NCBI GenBank assembly: GCA_937146765.1
Contig: CAKZRP010000065.1
Span: 124,001 to 188,000, forward strand
Direction: 5' to 3'
From: an uncultured Paracoccaceae bacterium
Lineage (GTDB): Bacteria; Pseudomonadota; Alphaproteobacteria; Rhodobacterales; Rhodobacteraceae
DNA length: 64,000 nt
The notes beneath the pieces were generated by a model that was not told the origin of the DNA, ran no database searches, and was given only the letters and a program-made list of their open reading frames with translations. Shown one piece after another: positions 1-8,999 of this stretch; position 1 is the stretch's first letter, and each line of letters begins with the position of its first letter. The translations under genes were made by a program, and so were the position numbers.

Positions 1-668
1 GCGCCGCCAGAGCCCATGTACATGTCGATGCCGGTGGTCTCAGCCTCGGCGCAGTGCATCACACCTGCAACATCGCCATCGGTGATCAGACGGATGGAGG
101 CGCCGGTCTCGCGCACTTCGGCAATCATCGCCTCGTGGCGGGGACGCTCCAGAATGCAGACGGTGATATCGGAGGGGGCGCAGCCCTTGGCCTTGGCCAG
201 CGCCTCGACCCGCTCGCGCGGGGTCATGTCGAGGCTGACGACGCCCTCGGCGTAGCCCGGACCGATCGCCAGCTTGTCCATATAGGTGTCGGGCGCATGC
301 AGCATGGAGCCACGCGGACCCATGGCGATCACGGTAAGCGCGTTTGGCATGTCCTTGGCGGTGAGCGTGGTGCCTTCGAGCGGGTCCAACGCGATATCCA
401 CGCCGGGTCCGTTGCCGGTGCCGACTTCCTCGCCGATGTAGAGCATCGGGGCCTCGTCGCGCTCGCCTTCGCCGATCACCACGACGCCTGCGATGTCGAG
501 AAGGTTCAGCTGCTCGCGCATCGCGTTCACGGCGGCCTGGTCGGCGGCCTTCTCGTCGCCGCGCCCGATCAGCGGGGCCGAGGCCAGTGCGGCCTGTTCG
601 GCGACCCGGGCGAGGCCCAGCGACAGCATGCGGTCATGAAAGGGCGCGTCGGCTTTGGTCGAAGTCAT
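1..668 (-). CDS. glpX: class II fructose-1,6-bisphosphatase (partial, C-terminus beyond left edge)
   Basis: This enzyme removes the 1-phosphate of fructose-1,6-bisphosphate in gluconeogenesis. The first 222 codons are present and read MTSTKADAPFHDRMLSLGLA at the start. The metal-binding motifs of the GlpX/lithium-sensitive phosphatase fold are visible: IGEGERDEAPML near residue 65 and DIALDPLEGTTL near residue 90. The start is the ATG at 668, the first start in a frame that stays open to the window edge. It lies downstream of hom on the same strand with a 157-nt gap, the usual order in Rhodobacteraceae, so the two are probably co-transcribed. The identification is firm, but the catalytic C-terminal half cannot be inspected. 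Confidence 0.93.
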   Translation of the reverse strand, partial: MTSTKADAPFHDRMLSLGLARVAEQAALASAPLIGRGDEKAADQAAVNAMREQLNLLDIAGVVVIGEGERDEAPMLYIGEEVGTGNGPGVDIALDPLEGTTLTAKDMPNALTVIAMGPRGSMLHAPDTYMDKLAIGPGYAEGVVSLDMTPRERVEALAKAKGCAPSDITVCILERPRHEAMIAEVRETGASIRLITDGDVAGVMHCAEAETTGIDMYMGSGG

Positions 669-825
669 TGCAAATATTCCTATCTCAAACTAGCGCGATC
701 CCCCTCGCATAGCCTGCCCAGCCCCCGGGGGGCAAGGGAGGCGATGGGATGGTGTCGCTAACGGGGCACGTTTCAGCGGTGCCCTGCATCCGCCCGCTCC
801 GCTGCGCAGATATAGGGCAGCTGTG

Positions 826-2112
826 TTACAACTCTTCGATGCGCAGGGCGACAGGAGTCCCTTCGACCACGCCAGTGGCCGAGAGGCCCTCGATGGCCTC
901 CTCCAGCACGGTGGAGGTGCATTTGTGGGTCACGATCAGAACCGGTGCGATGGCGGTGGCGTGATCGTACTGACGCATCCGGTGGATGGAGACACCGGCG
1001 TCGCCCAGCACCGCGGCCACCTTGGCCAGGGCACCCGGCTTGTCCTGAAGCGAAAGGCGCACGTAATAAGGTGCGGGCAGGCTGGTCTGGGCCGAGGGGG
1101 CCTCGACCAGAGAGGTCGCGGGCACGCCGAAGGTCGGGATCCGCAGGCCGCGCGCAATGTCGAGCACATCACCCATCACCGCGCTGGCAGTCGGACCTTC
1201 GCCAGCCCCGGGCCCCCGCAGCACCACCTGGTTGATGGAATCGCCCTCGATCACCACCATGTTGGTGCCCCCCTCGAGCTGGCCGAGCGGCGAATTTGCC
1301 GGCACCAGACAGGGTGTCATGCGCTGTTCGATGCCGCGCCCGGTGCGCTGGGCGACGCCCAGAAGCTTGATGCGATAGCCCATGTCGGCGGCATGGCGGA
1401 TATCTTCGATGGCGATGCGCTGAATGCCTTCCAGTTTGACATCGTCAAAGGACGGTTTAGTGCCAAAGGCGATGGCGGTCAGCAGGGTCAGCTTGTGCCC
1501 CGCATCGATGCCGCCCACATCAAGGGTCGGGTCCGCCTCGAGATAGCCGAGGTCGTCGGCCTCCTTGAACACGGTGGCATAGGGCAGGCCAGCGGTCTCC
1601 ATCCGGGTCAGGATATAGTTGCAGGTGCCGTTCATCACCCCCATGACCCGGCTTATTTCGTTGCCGGCGAGGCCCTCGGTAAGGGCTTTGATGACGGGAA
1701 TGCCCCCGGCGACGGCGGCCTCGAAGCGGATCACCCGGCCCTTGGCCTCGGCCAGCTCCGCGAGGGCTTGACCATGGATGGCCAAAAGCGCCTTGTTGGC
1801 GGTGACCACATCCTTGCCTGACTTCAGGGCAGCCTCGGTCGCGAGTTTCGCCGGCCCTTCGTGACCGCCCATCAGTTCGACAAAGACATCCACATCGTCC
1901 CGCGTGGCAAGGGCGACAGGATCGGTCTCCCAGGCATAGTCCTTGAGCGAGATGCCGCGATCCTTGTTGGCATCGCGCGCCGAAACCGCGGTGATGACGA
2001 CAGGACGTCCGGTTCGAGCCTCCAGCAGGGCGGCATGGCGGCGGATGATCTTCACCACGCCGATGCCGACCGTTCCCAAACCAGCAATCCCCAGTCGCAG
2101 CGGTTCAGTCAT
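826..2112 (-). CDS. hom: homoserine dehydrogenase
   Basis: Reduces aspartate semialdehyde to homoserine on the branch to threonine, methionine and isoleucine. The 428-residue protein opens with a Rossmann motif (GIAGLGTVGIGVV, residues 8-20), carries the family core around DPTLDVGGIDAGHKLTLL, and ends with an ACT domain (YYVRLSLQDKPGALAKVAAV) that normally senses threonine. The reading frame extends 28 codons upstream, but the ATG at 2112 is chosen because MTEPLRLGIAGLG matches the family N-terminus and an AGGA-type ribosome site precedes it. The length is typical for the monofunctional enzyme. glpX follows on the same strand. Confidence 0.96.
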   Translation of the reverse strand: MTEPLRLGIAGLGTVGIGVVKIIRRHAALLEARTGRPVVITAVSARDANKDRGISLKDYAWETDPVALATRDDVDVFVELMGGHEGPAKLATEAALKSGKDVVTANKALLAIHGQALAELAEAKGRVIRFEAAVAGGIPVIKALTEGLAGNEISRVMGVMNGTCNYILTRMETAGLPYATVFKEADDLGYLEADPTLDVGGIDAGHKLTLLTAIAFGTKPSFDDVKLEGIQRIAIEDIRHAADMGYRIKLLGVAQRTGRGIEQRMTPCLVPANSPLGQLEGGTNMVVIEGDSINQVVLRGPGAGEGPTASAVMGDVLDIARGLRIPTFGVPATSLVEAPSAQTSLPAPYYVRLSLQDKPGALAKVAAVLGDAGVSIHRMRQYDHATAIAPVLIVTHKCTSTVLEEAIEGLSATGVVEGTPVALRIEEL

Positions 2113-2225
2113 ATCGGGAAGTCCTTTTCCTGGAAGGTCGAATGGTTGGTCCCGCCTTAGCGGCTTGCGGTCGGTCGGGCAAGCGGTGTGCGGCAATCAG
2201 AGGCGGAGGGTGTTGCGCCGCTCCG

Positions 2226-2543
2226 TCAGGGGGTGCGTCGCCGCAGCTCCTCCGCCCGTCGGCGCAGGTTGGCGGCGCGCGTATCGAGGGTTTCGGCGAG
2301 GGCGGCGCTTTCGGTCTCCGGCAAGGGCTCCTGCGCGAGGGCGCCGTCCAGGGGCAGCAGAGATGGGTAGGGCTGGCTGCGCAGATCGGCGGAGAGCTGG
2401 TCCTCGAGTTCCGGCACCCTTGTGCAGGCAGAGAGTGTGCAGGCGGCTAGCACAAGGCCGAGGCCAATAAGCTGAAGCGGGCTGCGGCAAAGGCGCGGGG
2501 TATCGGGGCGCGAAGAGTCGAACCGGGGCGCTTGAACGGGCAT
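2226..2543 (-). CDS. small putative lipoprotein
   Basis: A 105-residue protein of unknown function. A hydrophobic stretch (LIGLGLVLAACTLSAC, residues 25-40) ends in two overlapping lipobox-like cysteines (C35 and C40), so export and lipidation are likely. The rest is Glu/Arg-rich, and the C-terminus (RAANLRRRAEELRRRTP) looks like a short coiled coil. The gene diverges from the tetR gene with a palindromic operator between them, so it may be controlled by that regulator. No homologue is recognised. Confidence 0.7.
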   Translation of the reverse strand: MPVQAPRFDSSRPDTPRLCRSPLQLIGLGLVLAACTLSACTRVPELEDQLSADLRSQPYPSLLPLDGALAQEPLPETESAALAETLDTRAANLRRRAEELRRRTP

Positions 2544-2628
2544 GGGTTGGATCCTTGTTTGCGCCCTTGATGCACAAATGCGCTCTTGGGTACAAGAGGG
2601 GGCGGTGCCCAGCGGATATGGGTTTTAT

Positions 2629-2644
2629 CTGAACAAATGTTCAG
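2629..2644. promoter_or_regulatory. palindromic operator of the TetR-type regulator
   Basis: CTGAACA-AA-TGTTCAG is a perfect 7-bp inverted repeat with a 2-bp centre. It lies 13 bp before the tetR start and about 85 bp before the divergent lipoprotein gene. Its position and symmetry fit an autoregulatory TetR site. Confidence 0.7.
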
Positions 2645-2657
2645 TTATTCTGCGCCC

Positions 2658-3245
2658 ATGGCACGTACCCAAGGTTCCCATTCCGACATCACCGGCCCCC
2701 GCATCCTGGCGGCAGCCGAAGAGCTTTTTGCCCGCCACGGCTATGCTGCGGTCTCCATGCGCCAGATCGCGGGTGCGGTGGGGGTGCAGGCGGGGGCCTT
2801 GTACAATTACACCTCAGACAAGCAGAGCCTGCTGTTCGACCTGATGCAGACCCATATGGAAGAGCTGCTGGCGGCCTGGGCGGAGGAGTCTGTGCCCGGG
2901 GATGTCAAGGGACGGCTCGAGGGGTTCGTGCGGTTTCACATTCGCTACAACCTCGAACGGTCGGATGCGGTCTTTATCGCCTATATGGAGCTGCGCAACC
3001 TCACAGAAGAGAACTTTGCCCGCATCGAGGATCGCCGCCGGGCCTATGAGGATCAACTGGAAGGGATCCTGAAGGACGGGGTGGCGCAGGGGCTGTTCCA
3101 TGTGGCCGACACCAAGATCGCCGCCTTGGCGGTGATTGCAATGCTGAACGGGGTGCTGACGTGGTACCGTGACGGTGGCCGGTTGTCGCTGGTGGAGGTC
3201 GAGACGCTCTACTGGGATATGGTGCGCAAGGCGGTTGGGGTCTGA
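2658..3245 (+). CDS. TetR/AcrR family transcriptional regulator
   Basis: A 195-residue repressor. The N-terminal helix-turn-helix is clear: ILAAAEELFARHGYAAVSMR followed by QIAGAVGVQAGALYNYTSDK (residues 13-52). The C-terminal ligand domain resembles the group of TetR proteins that often control acyl-CoA or branched-chain acid catabolism (inference). The start at 2658 (MARTQGSHSD) is preferred over an upstream in-frame start because the latter would place the operator inside the coding region. A hairpin terminator follows directly. The target is probably itself and the divergent lipoprotein gene, and the inducer is unknown. Confidence 0.88.
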   Translation: MARTQGSHSDITGPRILAAAEELFARHGYAAVSMRQIAGAVGVQAGALYNYTSDKQSLLFDLMQTHMEELLAAWAEESVPGDVKGRLEGFVRFHIRYNLERSDAVFIAYMELRNLTEENFARIEDRRRAYEDQLEGILKDGVAQGLFHVADTKIAALAVIAMLNGVLTWYRDGGRLSLVEVETLYWDMVRKAVGV

Positions 3246-3268
3246 ACCCGCCGTCGCGGTTGCCAAAA

Positions 3269-3292
3269 GGAGCGCTTCCGCGCGCTTTTTTT
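3269..3292 (+). terminator. intrinsic terminator after tetR
   Basis: A short stem AGCGC/GCGCT around a 6-nt loop is followed by a run of T residues, 24 nt after the tetR stop. Confidence 0.6.
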
Positions 3293-3619
3293 CAGATTGA
3301 GGCGCGGTGATGGCCCTTTCCCATGCTTGGGCGCGAGGAGAGCGGTTCAGGGAAGGGGGCTGAGACGGTCCTGAGGGGCAGGTCTGCCCTCAGGAGCCGC
3401 TTTCAAGTGTCTCTGCCTTGGGCGCGTCAAGGGCAAGCCGCCCGTGCCGGGCGGGGCCTTTGGCCCCCTTGACCCGAACCGCCACTGCTGCGCTCCCCAT
3501 GGGCCGGGGCTGAGTAGACTTGGGCAGAGTAGACTTGGGTAGAGCGGTCTGTGGAAGGCGGGCTCGAAGGCGCGCAATCTGCACCGCACGGAGGAAGACG
3601 TGGGTGCCGGTTTTTCCGA
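3293..3619. other. intergenic region without a convincing gene
   Basis: The 327 nt between the convergent tetR and pirin genes hold a GGGGCC/GGCCCC-type hairpin near 3455-3472 and a tandem pair of about 15 bp (AGTAGACTTGGGCAG / AGTAGACTTGGGTAG, 3512-3541). A 64-codon frame with a GTG start runs leftward over it (3584 to 3390), but it has no ribosome site and encodes the repeated peptide LPKSTLPKST. I do not accept it as a gene. Confidence 0.5.
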
Positions 3620-4531
3620 TCAGTGAGCGGGCCTGATAAACGTCCCGTTGCGCAGTTCGGCAAAGGCCTTTTGCAATTCGGCCTGGGTGTTCATCACGAT
3701 GGGGCCATGCCAGGCCACCGGCTCCTCGATCGGAGCACCGGAGATCAACAGGAAGCGCACGCCTTCGGGCCCGGCCTGAACGGTGATCTCGTCACCGGTG
3801 CCGAAGCGCACGAGGGTGCGGTCGCCGGACATGTCGCGGATATGGACCTCCTGACCAGCCACTTCCTTTTCCAGCAGGATGCCCTGCGGGCGAGAGGCAT
3901 CGACAAAGGCAGCGGCGCCCTCGAAGACATAGGCGAAGGCGCGGCGGTAGGTGTCGATTCTGAAGGTCTTCCGCACACCGGCCGGCACAAAGACGTCGAG
4001 GTATTGCGGATCGGCGGCGATACCGTCGACAGGGCCGCGTTTGCCCCAGAACTCGCCCACGATCACTTTCACCCGGGTGCCGTCGTCGTCGATGACCTCG
4101 GGGATCTCCTTGCCTTCCACGTCCTGATAGCGGGGGGCCACCATCTTCTGGGCTGCGGGCAGGTTGCCCCAGAGCTGGAAGCCGTGCATCTGCCCCTTGA
4201 TGTTTCCCGAGGGCATTTCCTGATGCAGGATGCCGGAGCCGGCGGTCATCCATTGCACGTCGCCTGCGCCCAGCGTGCCGCGATTTCCGAGGCTGTCGCC
4301 GTGCTCCACCGTGCCGGCGAGCACATAGGTGATGGTCTCGATGCCGCGATGGGGGTGCCAGGGAAAGCCCTGCTGATAAAGTTCCGGGTGATCGTTGCGA
4401 AAATCGTCAAACAGCAGGAAAGGGTCGAGCTCGCTCGGGTCCTGAAAGCCGAAGGCGCGGTGCAGATGAACGCCTGCGCCCTCCATTGTGGGCTGGGCGG
4501 TGCGGGTCTCGAGGATGGGACGCAGGGACAT
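3620..4531 (-). CDS. pirin family protein (cupin)
   Basis: A 303-residue two-domain cupin of the pirin family. Relatives act as quercetin 2,3-dioxygenases or as metal-dependent modulators of other proteins. The metal-site motifs are visible in the N-terminal cupin: HPHRGIETITYVL (about residues 58-70) and, further on, GSGILHQEMP. The frame is open far upstream, but the ATG at 4531 has a GGAGG ribosome site 7 nt before it and MSLRPILETR starts the family homology. It is convergent with tetR and divergent from the dehydrogenase at 4766. The substrate cannot be told from sequence. Confidence 0.9.
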   Translation of the reverse strand: MSLRPILETRTAQPTMEGAGVHLHRAFGFQDPSELDPFLLFDDFRNDHPELYQQGFPWHPHRGIETITYVLAGTVEHGDSLGNRGTLGAGDVQWMTAGSGILHQEMPSGNIKGQMHGFQLWGNLPAAQKMVAPRYQDVEGKEIPEVIDDDGTRVKVIVGEFWGKRGPVDGIAADPQYLDVFVPAGVRKTFRIDTYRRAFAYVFEGAAAFVDASRPQGILLEKEVAGQEVHIRDMSGDRTLVRFGTGDEITVQAGPEGVRFLLISGAPIEEPVAWHGPIVMNTQAELQKAFAELRNGTFIRPAH

Positions 4532-4765
4532 CGTGGGGCCTCCTTTCGCGGGTGACAATCTAAGGCCAAGATAGGGCGCTCCGGCGGCTGTGAACATCCA
4601 CATGGGCTCACGGTCTCTGTGCAGGAATGCGGAATGTACCGATACACGGTCCAATCCCGTCGCCCCTTTGGGGGAGATGTCGGTTTTGCGCGCGAACTCG
4701 CGTGCGCCGCCGCCGCAGTCTGAGCCAAGGCCGCAGGGCCGGGATGTTCCCAAGGAGAATGAGGG

Positions 4766-5722
4766 ATGAAGGACACCATGAAGGTTGGTTTTGTCGGATT
4801 GGGCGCGGTGGGCGGCAAGCTTGCGGGAAGTCTCCTGCGCAATGGCATCGACCTGACGGTGACAGACCTCGATGCGGTGAAATGTGCCGCCTTCGCCGAC
4901 CGGGGCGCCAAGGTGGCGGAAACCCCGGCAGACCTGATGCGCGACTGCGAAGTGGTGATCACCTGCCTGCCGTCCCCTGCCGCCTGTGATGCGGTGCTGC
5001 GGCAGATGCTGCCCGAGGTGCGCCAGGGCAAGATCTGGATCGAGATGTCCACCACCGATGCGGCGGAAGTGGAGCGACTGGCCGATCTGGTCGAACTGCG
5101 GGGCGGGCTGGCGATGGAATGCCCGGTCTCGGGGGGCTGCCATCGCGCCGATACCGGCAATATCTCGATCTTTGTCGGCGGGCCGCGCGAAGGCTTTGAC
5201 CGGGTGCTGCCGTTGATGACCATTCTCGGGCGTCGGGTGCTGCACACCGGACCGCTCGGGTCGGCCAGCACGCTCAAGGTGATGACCAACTACCTCGCCA
5301 CCGCCAACCTGCTGACCCTCTGCGAGGCGCTGGTGACGATGAAGGCGGCAGGGCTCGACATGGCCACCACCTATGAGGCGATCCGGATCTCCTCGGGCAA
5401 CAGCTTTGTGCATGAGACCGAGAGCCAGCTGATCCTCTCGGGCTCACGCAACGTGAATTTCACCATGGATCTGGTGATGAAGGACATCGGCCTGTTCCAA
5501 TCCATCGCCGACCGCAACGACGTGCCCCTGGAGCTGTCGCCGGAGATCATCCGCATCATGGCCGATGGGCAGGCGCGTTTTGGCATGCAGGCGCAGTCGG
5601 ATCAGATCATCGAGCGGCTGGAGGAAGTCGCCGGCGTCAGCGTCCTGGCCGATGGCTTTCCCACCGAACTGGTTGATGACGAACCGGAGGAACCCGGCTA
5701 CGAGGTGCGCGCCCGTCGGTGA
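4766..5722 (+). CDS. NAD(P)-dependent 3-hydroxyisobutyrate dehydrogenase-family oxidoreductase
   Basis: A 318-residue beta-hydroxyacid dehydrogenase. The N-terminal dinucleotide motif GFVGLGAVGGKLAG (residues 8-21), the substrate motif CPVSGGCHRADTG (around 125) and the catalytic lysine region LKVMTNYL (around 170) are all present. The family oxidises short 3-hydroxy acids such as 3-hydroxyisobutyrate or tartronate semialdehyde; the exact substrate is not evident. AGGAG precedes the chosen ATG, and a second in-frame ATG lies four codons on. The C-terminus has an acidic extension (DDEPEEPGYEV) beyond the usual end. Confidence 0.88.
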   Translation: MKDTMKVGFVGLGAVGGKLAGSLLRNGIDLTVTDLDAVKCAAFADRGAKVAETPADLMRDCEVVITCLPSPAACDAVLRQMLPEVRQGKIWIEMSTTDAAEVERLADLVELRGGLAMECPVSGGCHRADTGNISIFVGGPREGFDRVLPLMTILGRRVLHTGPLGSASTLKVMTNYLATANLLTLCEALVTMKAAGLDMATTYEAIRISSGNSFVHETESQLILSGSRNVNFTMDLVMKDIGLFQSIADRNDVPLELSPEIIRIMADGQARFGMQAQSDQIIERLEEVAGVSVLADGFPTELVDDEPEEPGYEVRARR

Positions 5723-5815
5723 CGGGGTCCGCATCCGGGGCTGCGACCGAATGGGACTGTTCGTGGCAGTGAAATTTCGCTACCTCTCCGCGCAACGATC
5801 TGAGGGAGAGCAGCC

Positions 5816-6310
5816 ATGACCGGACCTATCGGTGACACTGAAATTCTGGCCACCGTCGAGGCCTCGCCGACGCGGCGGGTCATGGGAGTGGGGATGCTGG
5901 CGGCGCTGGGCCTGCTCACGCTCTATGTCGGCATGTCCTCGGCCCCCGGTTTCGGCTGGCAGGTGTTTCTGGTGGTGATCGCGGCGGCCTCGCTCTGGAT
6001 GGCCTATCGCATGTGGCAGGCCACCGCACATCGGGTCGAGCTGACGCCGCTTGGCCTGCGCTGCTCTGACGGGGTGGAGATCGTCTCCATCGCCGATCTC
6101 GAAGTGATGGACCGTGGGTTCTTCGCCTTCAAACCCTCAAACGGCTTTTTGATGCGGGCGCGGACCGCCGCACCGCGTGCCTGGTATCCGGGCCTGTGGT
6201 GGCGCACCGGGCGCCGCATCGGGGTGGGCGGTGTCACCCCGGGATCGCAGACCAAGACGATGACCGAGATCATCGCGGCGCTGATCGTGGAACGCGACCA
6301 CAAGGCTTGA
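5816..6310 (+). CDS. hypothetical two-TM membrane protein
   Basis: A 164-residue protein with two predicted membrane helices (about residues 22-42 and 48-66). A small soluble domain of beta-strand character follows, with RVELTPLGLRCSDGVEI in the manner of membrane-attached PH-like or YcxB-type domains. GGGAGAG stands before the ATG at 5816. It follows the dehydrogenase by 93 nt on the same strand and may be co-transcribed. The function is unknown. Confidence 0.75.
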   Translation: MTGPIGDTEILATVEASPTRRVMGVGMLAALGLLTLYVGMSSAPGFGWQVFLVVIAAASLWMAYRMWQATAHRVELTPLGLRCSDGVEIVSIADLEVMDRGFFAFKPSNGFLMRARTAAPRAWYPGLWWRTGRRIGVGGVTPGSQTKTMTEIIAALIVERDHKA

Positions 6311-6496
6311 CGCCTCGCCCGGCAGCGCATACCTCAGGAGGCAGGGCCGCAGGCGCCCGCCGCCCGCAGGCCACATGGCCCTGGTGAAGGTCTGCAGACA
6401 TCTCAGTCTATCGAATGTCCTCCACGCTTCGCGCGCGGGTGGTAACGCGGGTCCCATCCTGTTCTTGCGCGACACCTGCAAGAGGAGTTCGGGGAG

Positions 6497-7864
6497 ATGT
6501 CACACCCCCCTGCCAATCGTTTTCTGAACGGCCCCCTGGGGCCGATCTATGTGCGCACGGCGCTGCCGATCATCTTCGTGATGAGCATGAACGGCTGCCT
6601 CACGGTGGCCGATGCGCTGTTTCTGGGTCATTTCGTTGGGCCCGAGGCCCTCGCCGCCGTCACCCTGATGTTTCCCGCCTATATGCTGATCGTGGCGCTT
6701 TCGACCCTTGTGGCCAGTGGCATGTCTAGCCGCCTGGCGCGCCATCTCGGTGCAGGCCAAATCGCGGCGGCGCAGGCGGATTATGCCGGGGCGCATGGTC
6801 TGGCACTGACGATCAGTTTCGGCCTGATGATGTTGTTTGCGCTCTTCGGTAGCGCTGCGACTGCCTTGGCGGCGGATGGCAATGCCGCTTTGGCCAGGAT
6901 GGGCCATACCTATCTGCATATCACCGTCGGCTGCACGCCCTTGATGTTCATCCTTTCCGTCAACTCTGACGCGCTGCGCAACGAGGGGCAGGCGGGGATG
7001 ATGGCGCTGATCAGCCTGCTGGTCTCGCTCGCCAATATCGCCTTCAACTACCTGCTGATCGCCCATTGGCAGATGGGGGTGGCGGGATCGGCCATCGGCA
7101 CGGGCTGTGCGCAACTGGTGGCGCTGGGGCTGATCCTGACCTACCGGCTGCGCGGCCGGACGGCCCTGAATCCTGCCGCCCTGATCGAACACAGCCTGTT
7201 CGCGGGCTGGGGGCGGATGCTGGCGCTGGGCGCACCACAAAGCCTCGGCTTCATCGGTCTTGCTCTTGGATCGGCGACGATCATGACCGCGCTGCAATGG
7301 GTTGCGACCGAGTCCTATGCGCAGGTTGTCCCTGCCTACGGGGTGATTACCCGGGTGATGACCTTCGTCTACCTGCCCCTCCTCGGCCTGTCACATGCGA
7401 TGCAGAGCATCACCGGCAATCTCTATGGAGCCGGTCAACGCGCGCGAGTGCGCCAGAGCCTGCGTCTCGCCGTGACCTGTGCGCTGCTCTATTGTGCGGG
7501 GATGCAGGCGGGTATGACCTTTGGCGCAGAGGCCATCGGGGCGCTTTTTGTCAGCGACGGCGTCGTGATCGCCGAAGTTGCGCGCATCCTGCCGGTGATC
7601 GTCACGCTCTTCACTCTTTCCGGGCCTCTGATGATGGTGGCGATGCATTTCCAGGCCATCGGTGATGCGCCGCGGGCGGCGCTGCTCAGTCTTGCCAAAC
7701 CCTATGCCTTTGCCATCCCGCTGACTTTCGCGCTGGCAGGAACTCTGGGCGAGCCGGGGATCTGGCGCGCCGGGCCCGTGGCCGAAGGGTTGCTGCTGCT
7801 GCTTACCCTCGCGGTGCTCTGGCAGGCGCGTTTTCGTCGCCCCCAGAGGGAGAGGCGGGTATGA
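6497..7864 (+). CDS. MATE family efflux transporter
   Basis: A 455-residue inner-membrane multidrug and toxin extrusion carrier that expels cationic compounds in exchange for Na+ or H+. It begins NRFLNGPLGPIYVRTALPII and shows about twelve hydrophobic segments in two halves, the MATE arrangement, with the family phrase MNGCLTVADALFLGHFVG in the first helices. The gene for the small glyoxalase-related protein overlaps its stop by 4 nt (ATGA), so the two are translationally coupled. No regulator lies next to it and the substrate is unknown. Confidence 0.93.
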   Translation: MSHPPANRFLNGPLGPIYVRTALPIIFVMSMNGCLTVADALFLGHFVGPEALAAVTLMFPAYMLIVALSTLVASGMSSRLARHLGAGQIAAAQADYAGAHGLALTISFGLMMLFALFGSAATALAADGNAALARMGHTYLHITVGCTPLMFILSVNSDALRNEGQAGMMALISLLVSLANIAFNYLLIAHWQMGVAGSAIGTGCAQLVALGLILTYRLRGRTALNPAALIEHSLFAGWGRMLALGAPQSLGFIGLALGSATIMTALQWVATESYAQVVPAYGVITRVMTFVYLPLLGLSHAMQSITGNLYGAGQRARVRQSLRLAVTCALLYCAGMQAGMTFGAEAIGALFVSDGVVIAEVARILPVIVTLFTLSGPLMMVAMHFQAIGDAPRAALLSLAKPYAFAIPLTFALAGTLGEPGIWRAGPVAEGLLLLLTLAVLWQARFRRPQRERRV

Positions 7865-8313
7865 CGCGCGCCCTTCCCAGCCTCGCGGAGGCCAAGACCT
7901 TGGCCCGCGAGCTGCGACAGGCACGCAGTGCGGCGGGGGAAGCCCTGAGCCACAGTGCCGCGCTTGAGGGGGTGGCGAAGGGCCTCGGCTTTCGCGATTG
8001 GAACGCCTGCGCCGCTGCCCTGTCCGGGGCGGGAGGCCGGGAGCTGAAGGCGGGCGACCGGGTCCGAGGGCGCTACCTCGGTCAGGCTTTCACTGGCGTG
8101 GTGATCCGCAGCGCGCCTGCTCCTGCCGAACCCCGGGGCTGGTTACAGCTGGAATTGCACTTCGACCAACCGGTGGATGTGGTGCAATCGGAGAGGTTCG
8201 CCAACCTGCGCCAGCGGGTGCGGGGCACGGTGGGGCCGCAGGGCTTCAGCCGCGAGGAAACCTCGGACGGGGTGCCGCATCTGTCGGTCGAAAGACTGCC
8301 GGAACCCCGGTGA
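7861..8313 (+). CDS. small glyoxalase-superfamily-related protein
   Basis: A 150-residue protein. Residues 6-55 hold the signature of a small domain annotated as glyoxalase-related in alphaproteobacteria: AKTLARELRQ, then SHSAALEGVAKGLGFRDWNA. The rest is a beta-rich region with GDRVRGRYLGQAFTGVV. It has no evident glyoxalase metal ligands, so catalysis is not implied. It is coupled to the MATE gene by an ATGA overlap, which suggests shared expression. Its role is unknown. Confidence 0.75.
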   Translation: MTRALPSLAEAKTLARELRQARSAAGEALSHSAALEGVAKGLGFRDWNACAAALSGAGGRELKAGDRVRGRYLGQAFTGVVIRSAPAPAEPRGWLQLELHFDQPVDVVQSERFANLRQRVRGTVGPQGFSREETSDGVPHLSVERLPEPR

Positions 8314-8328
8314 CGACCGGAGCCACAA

Positions 8329-8364
8329 CAAAAAGGACCGCCGGCATTCTGCACGGCGGTCCGC
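8329..8364 (-). terminator. intrinsic terminator of the TadE/vWA operon
   Basis: A perfect 9-bp stem (GGACCGCCG/CGGCGGTCC) with a 10-nt loop is followed, on the minus strand, by TTTTTG. It lies 28 nt beyond the stop of the last TadE-like gene. The plus-strand reading lacks a T-run. Confidence 0.75.
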
Positions 8365-8391
8365 TCTTGCTCTGTCCAAGCAGGACCTCTC

Positions 8392-8997
8392 TTAAAGGAC
8401 GGATTCGTCCATCAAATCGTTGTGGCTGGGGCCATCGCTGATCACCGATCCGGCAAATTGCACCTGCGAGGCGAAACGCGGCCGGGTGAAGACCAGATTG
8501 TAGATGTTGCGGGTGTCGAGCCCGATGTTGAAGGCCGGTTCCACATCGTTCCAGGTCTCGACGACGATCACCCGCTCCTGATCCGGCATTGTCGGCAGTT
8601 CGTCCTCGATGGCGGTGACGGTGGCATCGGTCCAGACATCCATCAGTGCGCCGCGTTCCACCGACCAGTCGACGAAATAACGATCATTCTCCGTGTCCCA
8701 GTAAATCACCGAGATCCGCATCGACATGTCGCTGTCCGCCCGCGCCATCAGCTGCGCCAGCGTGTACATGCTGTCGATATAGGCGTCGTTGAGCGCGGTG
8801 GTCTCGCGCGAGATCAGGTCGGAGATCGTATAGGTCGCCTTGGTGTTCACGGTCTCCTGCCGGAACAGGTCGAACAGGGTATAGATGGCGGCAAAGACCC
8901 CAAGCAGCAGGGGGATGTAGAAGGCGGCCTCCACCGAGACGCTGCCCTCTTCGCGGCGCCGGTAGCGGCGCAGGTGGTCCGACAGATGGTCAAACAT
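8392..8997 (-). CDS. TadE/TadG-like pilus assembly protein
   Basis: A 201-residue protein with the TadE-type N-terminus: a charged segment, then EEGSVSVEAAFYIPLLLGVF (residues 16-35), the pseudopilin-like membrane helix with its conserved glutamate. The remaining 165 residues are predicted periplasmic. It is the last gene of a three-gene operon, 2 nt after the preceding stop, and a terminator follows. TadE proteins act with the Flp/Tad pilus; no tadA, tadB, tadC or flp gene is in the window, so the function here is inferred only from the family. Confidence 0.82.
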   Translation of the reverse strand: MFDHLSDHLRRYRRREEGSVSVEAAFYIPLLLGVFAAIYTLFDLFRQETVNTKATYTISDLISRETTALNDAYIDSMYTLAQLMARADSDMSMRISVIYWDTENDRYFVDWSVERGALMDVWTDATVTAIEDELPTMPDQERVIVVETWNDVEPAFNIGLDTRNIYNLVFTRPRFASQVQFAGSVISDGPSHNDLMDESVL

Positions 8998-8999
8998 GA

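Noticed and set aside
3390..3584. 64-codon leftward frame with GTG start between tetR and pirin
   Set aside because: No ribosome site, a tandem DNA repeat produces its LPKSTLPKST peptide, and it has no recognisable family.
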